Numbered from the stretch's first letter, positions 45,498 through 58,560 are shown. The stretch is 64,000 nt of DNA from Inia geoffrensis (GCA_036417435.1 CM070900.1:167204815-167268814); one strand, 5' to 3'. Program-made: numbers and translations. Notes: a model not told the origin generated them from the sequence alone.

Positions 45498-48400
45498 TAA
45501 GGTTTATGTTTTATAAGATTTTTTAGAATTCCATCCCATATAAGATGCTACATTCGAATGTGATTAAATTCACTATTATGAGATATATTCTGTGGGCCAA
45601 AGGATATAAGCTGGCTGCCAATATGGAGAAGAGAATTTGATAGCGGAATGAAAGAGGATTCAGTTGCCTGGGTGATTTATAGCACAAAAAGAGAATTTTC
45701 TCATTTCTATCAAGAGAGGAAAGTCTGTTTTTCAAAACATTTGATCACATAGTTTTTTCTTGACTTGTGCAAATTCCTAACTCACAACACAAGTGTATAT
45801 CGCCACTGTTTAAACAGTCTTTGCAAACAGGAGCATTGCCTATTTATTTCAACGTAGGAAAGTACTAATATGACACACATTTCAAAATAATTTTGTTGTA
45901 TATTTGTACTATAATTTGTCTGATTTCCCAATCTCTTCCAATTGTGGAACCTGATGATATTAATCTGCAAGATAAACCCTACTGTGTGTCTGAACCCGTT
46001 CTGATGAATGTGAGCTCTAAATCAGGTTGCCTCTACCAGAAATCACTATAGGTAGAGTGATACATTGGCTCAAACCATAGCTCTAAGTAGGTAATTAGCA
46101 TAAACATGTTGAATGAAAGGGCATAAATATAGAATTATATAAAGTTCTCTTGAATATTTTATGGAACATTATTTGGGTGACACATAATGCTACCACCAGA
46201 GTTCCTTATTCTGACTTCATTTTGTTTTCTGGCTCCTTTTCTCCTACCTGAATTTACTGTAGTGACAGCTGTTTCTTGTTCATCTTGTTTTGGCTTCTGC
46301 ATCTGGATTCACTCCTGGCACGTGGTCACGCATCCCTGGTTGTCAGGAGGCTTAATTCCTGTTTTCTGGCATAAGCCCTTGCATTCATTCAGATCCTCCA
46401 ATAGGTTCCCAGTAGCGTTTCTTTCTCCCTCCTTTCAAATCAGATTACATCTATTCAAACAACCTAGTCCAGTCAATTACCCAGTTATGTCCATGGAATA
46501 TACCCCTGGTTGGCCCCATGGATTACAGCATATGCAAATCCTCTTCTAGTCAAAATCCATATTTAAAGTTCTGCTTTCACACCAGGACTGGATCTTTGTC
46601 TGTTTGTCTGAGACCTTAATATTCTCTCTAGTTTCTGGCAGGTCTGTGGAAGATTGTTAATATAGAACAATGCCTCAGATCAACAGAGTGGAACATCTGG
46701 ACAATTTCTACCATTCCCAATGCAAGGATTGAAATTACTTATATATATACATTGACACAAATCAATTCTGTAATACCTTTGTACTTTGGACTTTTGACCC
46801 CTGCCTCTCTCTCTCTTAACTATCCCTCATCCCCACCTACCTTAAAAGAAGACTGCAGTTAGATCATTCTACCTTTAGTAAAAATTGATCTCCCAGCTAA
46901 TCTATTTTTTGTTGCATTTAAGCTTTAAATCATTCTATGAGTTTTTTCGTCAGCAACACTTCCATTCTACGTTTTCTTTTCTTTTTATCTCTTTAATTTG
47001 TTTTTATCCTTTAGATTTTTTGTATATTTTTTAAGCTCTGGGGAAAATATTTAAATTCATTAAAAACAAACATTTTAGTCAAATGTACTTGTTTATGTTT
47101 TTTTTTATCTCTAAGCATAATGAAACCATTGTTCTTAGGTAACATGACATATTTTCTCATTTCCAGTTTTCTTTTGTTTTTAGGGGCAGGGAGTTAATTT
47201 TTTGTTGCTTTTTGCATTTTGCTTTTAACTCCACTGATGATGTCTGTACTAAGTTTAGAATAATTCAACAGCTTTACTTCCTCAGTTGCTCTCTTGTTGT
47301 ATAGACTTCAATATAGCCCATTATTTTGACCAACTTATTTATTAATTGTCTGTGTTTATATTGACAGTTGCCATTTTAGGCCTTGATTGTTTTAAACTGT
47401 TTCCATTTTCACCCAAATAAACATTTTTACCACCTCCAATCAAGCATATTGACAGGTTTATCATATAAAATCCCCAGAAAGAGCCAACTTCTAAAATATT
47501 GAGAATGACCTCTTCTTTGTGTGGAGGTCCTGAATCACATAAACCAGATATTGCTGAAATCTGAGTGATATGTAATTTCATTCTGCTCCCTTTGCTGTGA
47601 AGTATAGAACCACTGGTGTCATGAAATCGAAGAAGGATAAAAATGAAGGTCTTTACTGATAGAAGCATGTGCAGTTTATATTAGATTAAGAGAGATGGAA
47701 ACAGATCTGTAGCTTTTGAAGTACATGAAAAACTACAGTAGCACCAAAGATACTGGCAGGTCAGGGGTGTAAATGCAAATAACTACTTTAGGGACAGACT
47801 GCTCAAGATCCATATTGAGAACCTACGTGTCGCATATTTCCAGAAAATCAATTTATTTTCAGTAACTTGGGAGTGCTATGGTTTATGAAATAGAGGTATA
47901 GTTCAACTGTCAGCACAAAGCAGGACTTCAAAGGGAGTTCACCCCTGTTGTTTTGCTCCTTTAGGAGAAAAACACACCAAATATTTTACTTTGCTATGCA
48001 CTTTTCAGTTTTCAACCTAAATTCATCCCACAAGATGTCTTAGTAGATATGTTCATTGCTTACAAATTAAAATAATTTGAACCTATGCATGAACTTGGTC
48101 GTATGATAGCTATGAGTCATAAGTGAACTTGTCAAGCTGAATAAAATATTTAGACAAACTATGATAAAAATAATTTTTTGCTTGTCACTGACTAATAAGT
48201 TGAAGTAAGACTCTGCCTACTGAACACACCTACCTGCAGATACCTTTGGGTTGTAGTAAATAAAGGGTAAGTTCCTACTTATATATTAATATCCCCTCAA
48301 AATAAATTATAGTCAACGTACAGATATTCTGAAATGTCTCCTTCAATACTTTATAGTGCATAGTGGTAATGGGAAACATTTGCCAAGCCCTATTAGTTGT

Positions 48401-49989
48401 CATATTGAAAAAAAATCCAGTTCCCAGAATTATATATAGTATTGTATCTTATTAATGGTTAAACAAAAAGTATGTTATTAAATCAATCTACTATTTACTG
48501 TGTAATCACTTTTCTGTTTGGGAAAATATTTCTTAAAATACCTTGAATATATATAGAATGTTGTAACTTATCATGTCTATTTCAAGTAGAATCTCTTTCT
48601 ATTAATAATAGAACCAGGGTTTATATTTCACCTGCTGGCATCTGAAGTGTTTTCTTCCTCTCTTCCAATTAACACTAATCAAAAAAATACTTTATTGACA
48701 TCCCGAGATCTGATAGTTTTGGTTTTCTTCCAGGGCCAAGACATGACATCTATTTAGCTAAACTTCTGAATCTCTGAGGAAATGAAAATATGAGTTAGTA
48801 TATAGGAATGGTGCTATAGAAGTACACGAGCCTTCTGTGGCTCAGAATTCAAATTTTACTGATGTACTTTTTTTGTATATCTATTCTGCCACAGGAATTC
48901 TATTATTCTGTAATAGATAAAAAGCAGGTATTACCTGGAGGTGAAGGTAGGGATTATCTTTGCAGAGTTAGTAAACACCTATAGTCATGTATTCATTTAA
49001 CCTTGTCTTAAATCTGATTTTGGCCAGAAATTCAGCATTGTGTTTCATATCCATAATTTCCATAAAATGTAAATGCTCCTGTTTAGGCCTTATTCCAAAT
49101 ATAGAACTTGACAATTTAATAGAGAAAAAAGAGAAAGTGAGAGGGCATTGGTATCCTGAGGTTTGATGAAGAGAAGGGAGAGCAACAAAACCGAAAAACA
49201 AAACTTTGAGTAGAAGAGACAAATTTTGAAAGGATCATGCTTTTTGCCAGGCTTTACCAATGGTTGTCTGGGAAGTTGTGTAGCAAGTATTTAACCCAGC
49301 ATTGAGTATAGGACCTAAGTGTGAATTACACCTGTTTAAAGGCCATATTAAAAAATATATATGAATACAATGAGCATATAATTTTTTAAAAGACAGAAAA
49401 CTTAGCAAATCTTAAATATCTTTCTTTGCTGGCACCAATATCTAAAGAGTAATTTCAAAGTCAGCTGATGAAGGGCACATGTTGTAGTGGCTGATACTTC
49501 TTTCCCTAGCATCCTAGCGATGGTATAGGAAGTTCTTAGAGTACCTGGTAGACAGCAACACCTCAATTCATTTTAGCATGTATAATGTGAGCATTAATAA
49601 TACAAAATGAGAGAGCCATTGTATTATTTGGGAAATTACATCCTGTTTTCTGAAAACATGCTATTTATAAGTGTAAGAGTTGTCTCAATCTCACTAGTAG
49701 AGTGGATTTCCTAAAACATGACACGAGTCAAAGAGATGTACCAACAGCAATGGGCAATGTTATTGATATGTCATGTATTGCTGCTTACGGACGTTTTTCT
49801 GATTATTTTTGAACATTTAATTCCCTAGTTTTTCCCACAGTGTGTATGATCTAGTTTCTATGGAAAAACTCCTTGTTGCTTAATACTCATAATCTGTTTC
49901 CCTAATTGAGATATAACAAATATAGAGGCAGTTCATTGGCAGAACTATGTCATTTTTAAAAATTCAAATTATTTAAACTAAAAAAGAAA
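45498..49989. other. unassigned AT-rich DNA
   Basis: No gene or confident repeat was recognised in 4.5 kb. Frames of 120 aa (46187-46549, +) and 108 aa (47342-47668, -) are open but have no recognisable domain. The region 46190-46560 is less AT-rich than its surroundings. Confidence 0.55.
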
Positions 49990-50255
49990 AGCAGTTCACT
50001 TATTCCTCCCAACCCTTTACCTCTTGTCTCTGGCAACTGCCAGTCTGTTCTCTGTATGTATCTATAAGCTTGGGCTTGCTTGTTGTTGTTGTTTTTAAGG
50101 GGTTTTTGTCTGTTTGTTTAGATTCCACACATAAGAGGGATTGTATGATATTTGTCTTTCTCTGTCTGGCTTACTTCACTAAGTATAATGCCTTTGAATT
50201 CCACCCATGTTGTCACAAATGGCAAGATTTCATTTTCTGTTATGGCTGAAAAATA

Positions 50256-50313
<58 letters not shown>

Positions 50314-50972
50314 TTGCAATTCCTTTATACATTCATCCACTGATGGACACTTAAGTTGTTTCCATATGTTGGCTGTTGTAAACAATACTGCACTGAACAT
50401 TGGAAGGCATATATCTTTTTGAGTTCTAGTTTTCATTTATTTTTGGATAAATATTGAGAAGTAAAATTGCTAAATCATTTGGTAGTTCTACTTTAAATTT
50501 TTTGAGGAACATCCATAATGTTTTCCATAGTAGCTATACCAATTTGCATTCTCACCAGCAATGAACAGGGGGTCCCTTTGGTCCACATCCTTGCCAAGGC
50601 TTATTATTTCTTGTCTTTTTGACAGTAGCCATTCTAACACATGAGAGGTGATATCTCAACATGGTTTTGATGTGCATTTCCTTGATTATTAATTATATTG
50701 AGCATTTTCATGTACCTTTTGGACATTTGTATGTCTTCTTTAGGAAAAAAGATGTCTATTCAGATCTTCTGCCCATTTTTAATTGATTTATTAGCTATTA
50801 AGATATGTGAGTTCTTTTTATATTTTGGGTATTATCCTCTTATCAGATATGTGATTTGCAAATGTCTTCTCCCATTCAGTAGATTGCCTTTTCATTTCAT
50901 TGATGGTTTCCTTTGCTATGGAGAAGTATTTTAGTTTGATGCAGTCCCACTTGTTTATATTTGCTTTTGTTG
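49990..50972 (-). mobile_element. old L1 LINE 3' region, antisense
   Basis: Antisense ORF2 C-terminus and 3'UTR. Landmarks are 'tctttctctgtctggcttac', 'gatggacacttaagttgttt', 'ccaatttgcattctcaccag' and 'gatcttctgcccatttttaa'. It is truncated at 50972, where 'atatttgcttttgttggtta' departs from L1. Strong divergence suggests an L1M-class copy. An AT microsatellite sits inside. Confidence 0.85.
50259..50308. repeat. (AT)25 microsatellite
   Basis: Uninterrupted AT run at the position in L1 where 'ttattccattgtatatat' normally stands. Confidence 0.97.
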
Positions 50973-51260
50973 GTTAGAATCGTGCCATATGAATACTACT
51001 AAGCATAAGGGAGTAAGCAATGTGAGTAGTTTTAGCTGGGCACATTGCTACCTCTAACATAATTAGACTAATTTTATTAGGGAAAAAACAGGACTGCCCA
51101 TTGGGTTAGCAAATGAAAGCATGTATATAACACTTTATCTCTTTGGCTAACTAACATATATTCACACAGTCCTCTAAACAGAGAGGCACTTAGACACTCA
51201 CCAAGGGAGAAACCCCAGATCATATTAAGGGACTGCTTTGAGCTTGTGGACCAAATTCTT
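50973..51260. other. unassigned repeat-like segment, related to 52155-52310
   Basis: Contains 'ttggttagaat' and 'tagctgggcacattg', which recur with similar spacing at 52155-52310. This suggests two copies of one old repeat that I cannot name. Confidence 0.4.
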
Positions 51261-51275
51261 TAGACTATGATTTTC

Positions 51276-51489
51276 TTTTTTTTTTTTTTTGAGGGGGTGG
51301 TACGCAGGCTGCTCACTGCTGTGGCCTCTTCCGTTGTGGAGCACAGGCTCCGGACACGCATGCTCAGCAGCCATGGCTCACGGGCCCAGCCGCTCCGTGG
51401 CATGTGGGATCTTCCCGGACCGGGGCACGAACCTGTGTCCCCTGCATCGGCAGGCGGACTCTCAACCACTGCGTCACCAGGGAAGGCCC
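51276..51489 (-). mobile_element. CHR-type tRNA-derived SINE, antisense
   Basis: Antisense SINE from a T run and 'gaggggg' to 'gcgtcaccagggaaggcc'. The target-site duplication 'tagactatgattttc' (51261-51275) against 'tagactatgcttttc' (51490-51504) matches at 14 of 15 positions. Confidence 0.96.
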
Positions 51490-51504
51490 TAGACTATGCT
51501 TTTC

Positions 51505-52809
51505 AATTTCCATTGATCCTGATGTTGTTCCTCATGACCTTACAAATAAAAGCATTAAAAATATGTTGCCTGCTTCCAACAAACTGGCATACAGTAAAGG
51601 AGAAAGAATTAATAGCTATGATGATAAAGAGAGAGAAAGTTAAAAACTAATAGAGAATACGGAACTAACCGCAATCACTGGTCCATGACATGTATCAAAT
51701 TCTTCTGGTTAGGAATTAGGAAAAGTACATACTCCTGTTAGTGGAGGATATCACTTGGTTAGTCATTCATGCTATACCACTAGTTCATTTCTCTAGGAGA
51801 ATCTCCATGGTCCATTTTATTTCAAAATTTCATGGATCCGCCTCTGGGAAAATCATGCATAGTCATTACACACATGTAAATCAACCTCAAGGAGATTGCC
51901 CTTTCCTGGGACAGTACAGCGTTTGTGCTCGAGGAAGTTATTGATGACCCATACTCTTTCCCTCTTACTGTTCAGCCACCCATATCATGTGATTTTTGTC
52001 TTCTTGGTTGTAAGATGTTTGCCCTATATCCAGTGATTAGAACTAAATTTCAAGCACGTAAAGGTAAAAGGCTAAAGATTCGAGGGAGACATAGCTTTCT
52101 AAATTTTACCTTTTCATTTATGAAGAGTTGTGTTACACAAAGACTATCATCACAACTGTGTTGGTTAGAATTCTGTCCCATGGAGAACATTGTCCACATG
52201 GAAATGTAGACAACTGAATATTTGGTGAATATTTGTAGCTGGGCACATTGTTCTCCTAAACAAAAATGGGACCTTATTAATAAGAAGAGGAACATGACTG
52301 ATATCAGACACATATCTACCAGAGTCAGCTATTCTTGCCAAAATATTGGGTGGAACACATGCTCGAACCAGTTCTTTCAGCCTGGGGTGGGGCGGGGGGA
52401 AGGGAGGGGACTAAAGTAAACTTTAAAAGCATACCCCCATTAACCAGAATCCACAGTGACAATTGGTATCTGATAATATGTAGCACTCATGGTGATAAAT
52501 CCAGATATAAACCATCCAGTGGAGCCAAAAGGAAGCTGTTTAAGGCTAAGGAGGGAGCAGAGTTGTCCTGACCAGAAGAGAATTCAAATTTATAGTGTTC
52601 ATGAATATAGGTCCTGAATTTGGCAATTTTTTTGGACAAGATCCCTACACTGAACCATAAAGAGAGGAACTGGTGAAAAACATACATTGCATTCTAGCAG
52701 TTGGGAAGTTGACCACAAAACTACTTCCTAGAAAAATATGCAGAGGAAAAGATGCAATCATGGACAATAAGGATTCATACAGAACTAGGAGATTTCAAAA
52801 AAAAAGTCC
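51505..52809. other. unassigned DNA with one repeat-like segment and a G-rich motif
   Basis: No gene was recognised. 52155-52310 resembles 50973-51110. A 26-nt G-rich tract at 52384-52409 is described separately. Frames of 60-94 aa have no recognisable family. Confidence 0.5.
52384..52409 (+). other. G-quadruplex-forming motif
   Basis: Five runs of 3-6 G (4, 4, 6, 3, 4) are separated by 1-2 nt within 26 bases, starting 'ggggtggggcgggggg'. It exceeds the usual G3N1-7 pattern and stands alone in AT-rich DNA. Confidence 0.85.
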
Positions 52810-53140
52810 ACCATAAAATTTAAACAGGCAAGGAAGATTTTATTCAAGATAATCACAATAGGGAAGAGGCCAGAACTCAGTCTGAGCTCTGGAGAGGTTT
52901 TAAGAGCTGAGGTGGGAGGATCATGGTCCACCTGTGTTCGCTAACTGACCTATTCAAAGAAAAAGTAACCTTGCTCTCTTCATAACAGGAGGTAATTTTA
53001 CAACTTGAAGCAAGGTACAGCACTGAAGCCTCCTATCCTCCTATAGATCCTGAGAGATAGAGGCACTAACTTTCTTGATGATTGCATTTCAAAGAATGGT
53101 TCCCAGGTCCTTGAGAGAACAAACCTGGGCTGTGAAAACA
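52810..53140 (-). mobile_element. possible old LTR, antisense
   Basis: 'aggcaaggaagattttattc' (poly(A)-signal-like on the minus strand), 'taagagctgaggtgggagg' and 'ttttacaacttgaagcaagg' look like an antisense retroviral LTR. I cannot assign the family or find both ends. No retroviral coding sequence is adjacent. Confidence 0.3.
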
Positions 53141-53469
53141 GTGACAGGTTTGTTTGTTTTTTTTCTTTATTTTATTTTATTTTTTATTAAATGGAAGATT
53201 CTTTAAATTCTATAGTGCTTTACAGTTTTCAAAATTTTCACACATGATTTTATATAATCCCATAATAACCTTTTTTTCCCCTTACTCCTATATTGCTCCT
53301 CCTTCTTCCCTCTCCCCACTTGCAATAGGTTTTGAAAAAATATTTATATCTCAGAGGGGCAAAGAAAGAATTTACAATTATAAATTTCCTAAAGTAAATG
53401 CTCTTAAGAAAAGGGAGATAAAAAACATAGAGTCAGGAGGAAGCCTGTCTAAAGTTTAGTCTAGCAGAG
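53141..53469. other. unassigned DNA, T-rich start
   Basis: Begins with a TTTTA-rich run. 'atagtgctttacagttttca' near 53211 is reminiscent of MIR3-type sequence but too short to call. Confidence 0.4.
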
Positions 53470-54240
53470 GGGAACATTAAGACCATTTTAATCAGAGGTA
53501 CACAGAAAGCAGAGCACCATTACAAGCACTAAATGGACTCCAGAAATAGAAGAATTCATATCCAAGCAACTGGAGAACTCTATAGAGCAATTAGAAAAGA
53601 ATTGAAAATAAGCATATTTGAAATGCACATGGAAATTTGGGAGAGGAAAATATGAATGGGACAAATAACACAGGTATAAATGAAGAAAGATAACAGACAT
53701 ATTGGAAATGAAAACATACCTACCACTCCATAGTCAAAAGAGTAGATTGGGCATTACTGAGAAAAACAGTTTAAATCAAAAGATAGTTCTAAGGAAATAT
53801 CCCAGAATTTCATAAAGATTAATAAAGAGATGCAATATGTGGAAAAAATATTTCAGAAACATCGATAATTAATAATAAAGTACCAGCTTATATGAAACAG
53901 CAGTGGATAAAGGTGAGAAGACTTATGAGAAAAAAATTTGCAGTTACCATCCAAAAAAGAGGAAAGAAATGAATCTATAGATTGAAAACCCCATTGATGA
54001 AACATGCATCAGGAAAAAAACCACACCCAAAGATGCTGCACACAGCAAAATACCAAAGCTAAAGAAAATCTTCTTAAGCTATTACAGGAAAGCTAAATAA
54101 CCTGCAATGAGATGACAGTTACAATTAGATCAGTAGCATTCTCTTGTAGGAGCAAAACACAGCAGAGGACAATGAAATAAGACGATCTCAGTATAAGAGA
54201 AAGATTCAGCTAAAATAGTATTTAATAATCTGGCATATGC
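53470..54240 (+). mobile_element. degenerate HAL1/L1 ORF1-like segment (tentative)
   Basis: A-rich sense strand with codon-like phrases such as 'ttagaaaagaattgaaaata', 'atcccagaatttcataaag' and 'gagcaaaacacagcagagga'. These resemble the ORF1 region of old L1 or HAL1 elements. No long frame survives and no ORF2 follows, which fits HAL1, an L1 relative with ORF1 only. This rests on composition and short phrases. Confidence 0.4.
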
Positions 54241-54273
54241 TTAGGGTTGCTTTTACAAACTCTATTATCTATT

Positions 54274-55413
54274 TTTTTCCAACTTTATTGACATGTAATT
54301 GACACATAACATTGTGTAAGTTTAAGGTGTATGGCATGATGGCTTGATACATTTATGTATTGCAAAATCATTGCCACAGTAAGCTTAGGTAACACTTCCA
54401 TCACTTTACATAATTACCGTTTTGTGGTTATATGTGGAAAAGACATTTAAATTCTACTCTATTTATAACTTTAAAATATACAATAAAATATTGTTAACTG
54501 TAGTCATTATGCTGTACATTAGAGCTCCAGAATGTATTTATCTTGGAAGTTTGTACCCTCTGACCAATATCTTTCCCATTTTCCCCACCCACCCCCAACC
54601 CCTGGAAACCACCTTTGTACTCTCTGTATAATTCAGCTTTTTTACATTCTCCATATAAGTGAGATCATACACTACTTGTCTTTCTGTATCTGACTTATTT
54701 CACTTAGCATCAATGCCCTCAAGGTCTGTGTTGCTTCAAAGGCAAGGTTTCCTTCTTTCTCACGGATGAATAGTATTCCATTGTATATATACCACACTTT
54801 CTTTATCCATTCACCTGTAGATGGACATTAAGTTTGTTTCTATTTCTTGGCTATTGTAAACAATCCTGCAATGAACACGGTAGTGAAAATACCTCTTTGA
54901 AATCCTAATTTACATTTCTTTCTGATATATACCCAGAAGTGGGATTGCTTGATCATAGGGTAGTTCTATTTTTAATTTTTTGAGAGCTTCTGTAATATTT
55001 TCTATAATGACTGTACCAATTTCCATTCCCATCAGTAGTGTACCAGGGTTCCCTTTCCTCCACACCCTCATCAATACTCATTATATCAGTACTCATTATC
55101 TCTTGTCTTTTTGGTAATGGCCATCCTAACGGTATTAGGTGGTGCTTCATTGTAGTTTTCACTCACAATTCCTGATGATTAGTGATGTCAAACACCTTTT
55201 AGTATACCTGCTGGCCATTTGTATGTCTTTTTTGAGATATGTCTATTCAAGTCCTTTGCTCATTTTTTAATGATTTTTTTTTTTTTTTTGCTACTGAGCT
55301 GGAGTCATCCTTTATATTAACATATTAACATATTTTGGATATTAACACCTTATCAGATATATGATTTACAACTATTTTCTCCTTTTCCATAAGTTGCCTT
55401 TTCACTCTGTTGA

Positions 55414-55444
<31 letters not shown>

Positions 55445-56040
55445 GCAGAAGCTTTTTAGTTTGATGTAGTCCCATTTGTTTATTTTTGCTTTTGTTGCCT
55501 GTGTTTTGATGTCATATCAAAAACATCATTGCCAAACTGATGTCAAGAAGGTTATATCCAATGTTTTCTTCTTAAGAGTCTTACATTTAAGCCTTAAATC
55601 CATTTTGAGTTAATTTTTGTGTAGGTGTAAGATAAGGGTCCATTTTCATCTTTTTGCGTATGGATATTCAATTTTTCCAGCGTCATTTGTTGAAGAGACT
55701 TTACTTTCCGCATTGCATAATCTTAGCATCGTTGTCAAAGATTAGTTGACCATATGTGCATAGGCTCATTTCTGGGCTCTCTGTTTTGTTCCGTTGGTCT
55801 ATGTATCTGTATTAATGCCAGTATCATGCTGTTTTGACTACTTTGTAACATAGCTTTGTAATGTAGTTTGAAATCAGGAAGTCTGATGGCTCCAGTATTG
55901 TTGTTCTTTCTCAAAATTGCTTTATCTATTAGATGTCATTTTTTAATTTTATTCAAACTTTAGAATAATTTCTTCTATTTCTGTGAAAAATGCTGTTAGA
56001 ATTTTGATAGAGATTGCATTGAATCTATAGATGGCATTTA
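54274..56040 (-). mobile_element. L1 LINE, ORF2 3' half and 3'UTR, antisense
   Basis: The minus-strand 3' end is near 54274 ('aactttattgacatgtaatt'). The 3'UTR reads 'ggtgtatggcatgatggctt' and 'caataaaatattgttaactg' on the + strand. ORF2 landmarks continue with 'gatggacattaagtttgttt', 'ggtggtgcttcattgtagtt' and 'cattgaatctatagatggca', where it ends. The 3'UTR type is an older L1MA/L1MB-like subfamily, different from copies A-C. Long T runs at 55267-55287 and 55413-55438 interrupt ORF2. ORF2 is broken throughout. Confidence 0.88.
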
Positions 56041-58147
56041 ATGATCCTCTTCTTCCAGGGACATTGGGAAGTCAATCCCTTAACTCCAAGTGATGGGTAT
56101 TGAATCACCTAAGGCAATAGTATCAAAACCACTCTCCCTTTTTCAAGTGGTTGTAGTATTAGCAAGATATGACATATTCTGGCACACATGTCATAAAGAG
56201 AGGCTTTCTGTGGATATTCAAGAAATATTTTATTAATATAGTCTCAATTCCTGTTTCAGTTCTGGGTATTATTGTGTAAGAACATCATCCTTGAAGCTGA
56301 TACCATTGTTTTTTAATAGAGAATGAAGGCACAATACTAAACTCAGCTTCATGGAACTGTGGATGGCGTGGCAGAAAGAAGGAACAATGCTAGGTTCTTG
56401 TTGATATCACTGACTTACTGAATTAAGCAGTCCTGGAAGTGCATTTTTCATGTGCTTCTTATAATTCGAGATAGTAAATGTTCTAGATGTTAAAGCCCTC
56501 TCCAGTGGGTTTTCTGTTATATACTACCTAAAGAGCCCAGGTAACACAAAGGAGTGGAATCAGAATTTAAGTTCTTATAGATCACACCCCAGGAAGGTTA
56601 CTAAAGTTCTTACTTCAATAAGAAAAAAGATGAAAAAGAAGAGTGGAAGCATTTATCAAAGGCAAGCTAAAGCACATGAAATAAAAATTGTCTATAATAA
56701 TGCACACACCATGACAACATAACTATTTGGGCAACTGGATTTGAGTAATTTTAAATTTTGGTCTCTGACAATCCTTTGTTTTCATTTTATTGAATAAATA
56801 TATGGCATTTTAAAAGATCAAGATCTCATAATTTTTTAGAAAGTAATAGAAAGCATTAATTGAGTTATTATTAAGCTGCACTATAAAAATGTTGGGAAAC
56901 ATGTTAGATTATAATGGCAACTGGTAGGTGGTATACATTCCTGCATATATCTTGACCTCAATATTTACCCAGCCCCAAATCACCTTTTGATCAGTCTTAT
57001 ACTTTGATAACTTTTTAAAAACTTGTCTGCCTTTTCCAAACCTTTCATGATGTTGCCATTTCATGATTTTTATTTTTTTAAATGAGGAAACATTCACAGA
57101 CTGCAAACATTTATTCAGCAAAATTATCCCAGCATCCCTCAATAACATTTTGAAAACAACCCGGTATTTTTCAAAATATGCTTGTAATAGGTGCTGCCAA
57201 TTCTCCCTCAAAAGTAATAGTTTTCTTCCCAATTTTATCATTGTTTCTTTGGTAGCCTTCTGTTTAGTTACATTTTTAAACATATCTTTCAAAATTCCAT
57301 TCCTAACAAGCTTATATAAATTTAGCTTTTATTTAATTAACCTTTCTTCAGTAAGAATTTTTATTCAAAATTCTTTGTTTCTATATGTTCTACATTCTCT
57401 TCATATGAAATGGAAAAGCTTTCTAGAATTTTTCTTTTTGAATATAGAGAGATGAATTTTAGCCATGTAGAAGTTGAAAATTTGGATAATGTCAGTTGTA
57501 GTCAAGGTCACACCAAAAATATATTTTAATACAGGAGCTGGGCCTCCCTGGTGAGAACTACACAAGTTTGATATAGAAAAGAAGAATATAAGAACAACTC
57601 TTCTCTGGGCCCATCACCAATTTAAAACAACATGTCCCTGTCCATAGCTGAGCCCACATAGACTATGCAAATGTAGACAGGGGGATAAGACACCATAATC
57701 AGATACAGTAGGTGGAAACAAATATGCTTGAAAAGTGTGAATTTATTTAAAACAACAGACAGCTCAAGAAGTTACACTTTTTAGAAAAGCATATATTTTA
57801 AAAAATCACTTTGAGACAAACCAATTACCATATGCTGTGAGGTTTGAATTCATCCTAAAATGAAAATGTGTTAAAAACTGTCAATTACATTTTTTTTTTC
57901 TTTACTGGTGATGCTTTTGAGCATTTCCTTTTGGATTCTATCAATTAAGTGTTGGCTTTTTTTGTGAACTAGAGTAACTTACAGTAGTCAAATAACATAG
58001 GCAGTATGGGATAGAGGAATTAAACATCACACACACAAATACACACACACACACAATGTTCTAGGTTCTAGTTCTACCAATTAATGCTTTTAAAAACACA
58101 ACCCATATTAATTTATTTTTAGTAAGGCTGTAATGTGAGATGATGTC
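56041..58147. other. unassigned AT-rich DNA
   Basis: No gene was recognised. Two frames overlap on opposite strands at 56909-57455 (127 aa minus, 130 aa plus). Neither has a recognisable domain. A CA-rich microsatellite lies at 58028-58055. Confidence 0.5.
58028..58055. repeat. (CA)n microsatellite, interrupted
   Basis: CA units with one AAT interruption. Confidence 0.93.
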
Positions 58148-58560
58148 TTAGATTCTCCTTGCTGCTGTAACAAATTACCATACACTTAATAGCTGAAAAC
58201 AACACAAATTAATTGTCTGCAGGTCAGAAGTCCAAATGGATCTTGCTGGGCTAAAATCAAGCTGTCAGGAGGCCCACAGGGAAAATTTCTTTCTCTTGCC
58301 TTTTCCAGAGATTGTTGCCTCCCTGGCTTGTGACTCTGAACTCTGCTTTCCTCTTAAAATCATCACACCTCTTCTTGACTCTGATCCTCTTAACAGTGAC
58401 CCTTGTAAATTAGACTGGGTCTTCCCAGACAAATCAGAATAATCTCCTCATCTCATGGTTTTCAACTAAAGCACATCTGCAATGTCTCTTCTGCTATGTA
58501 AGGTAATGTTTTCACAGGTTCTAGTGATAACAGCCTGGGCATTATTCTGTCTACCACAGA
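58148..58560 (-). mobile_element. MLT1-type MaLR LTR, antisense
   Basis: The + strand order follows an antisense MLT1 LTR: 'ttgctgctgtaacaaattac', 'agctgaaaacaacacaaatt', 'gtcagaagtccaaatggatc', 'ttgccttttccagagattg', 'tcccagacaaatcagaataa' and 'gttttcacaggttctagtg'. It is diverged, with a small gap after the 'aattaattg' position. No internal retroviral region is present. Confidence 0.7.

Noticed and set aside
4801..51489. Ten near-identical repeats of about 200 bp, considered as a CRISPR-like or regulatory array
   Set aside because: Spacing is irregular, orientations vary, each copy has its own target-site duplication and a poly(A)-type tail. They are SINEs.
57538..57562. SINE head at 'gggcctccctggtgagaac'
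   Set aside because: The resemblance is limited to about 15 bases and the expected body does not follow.
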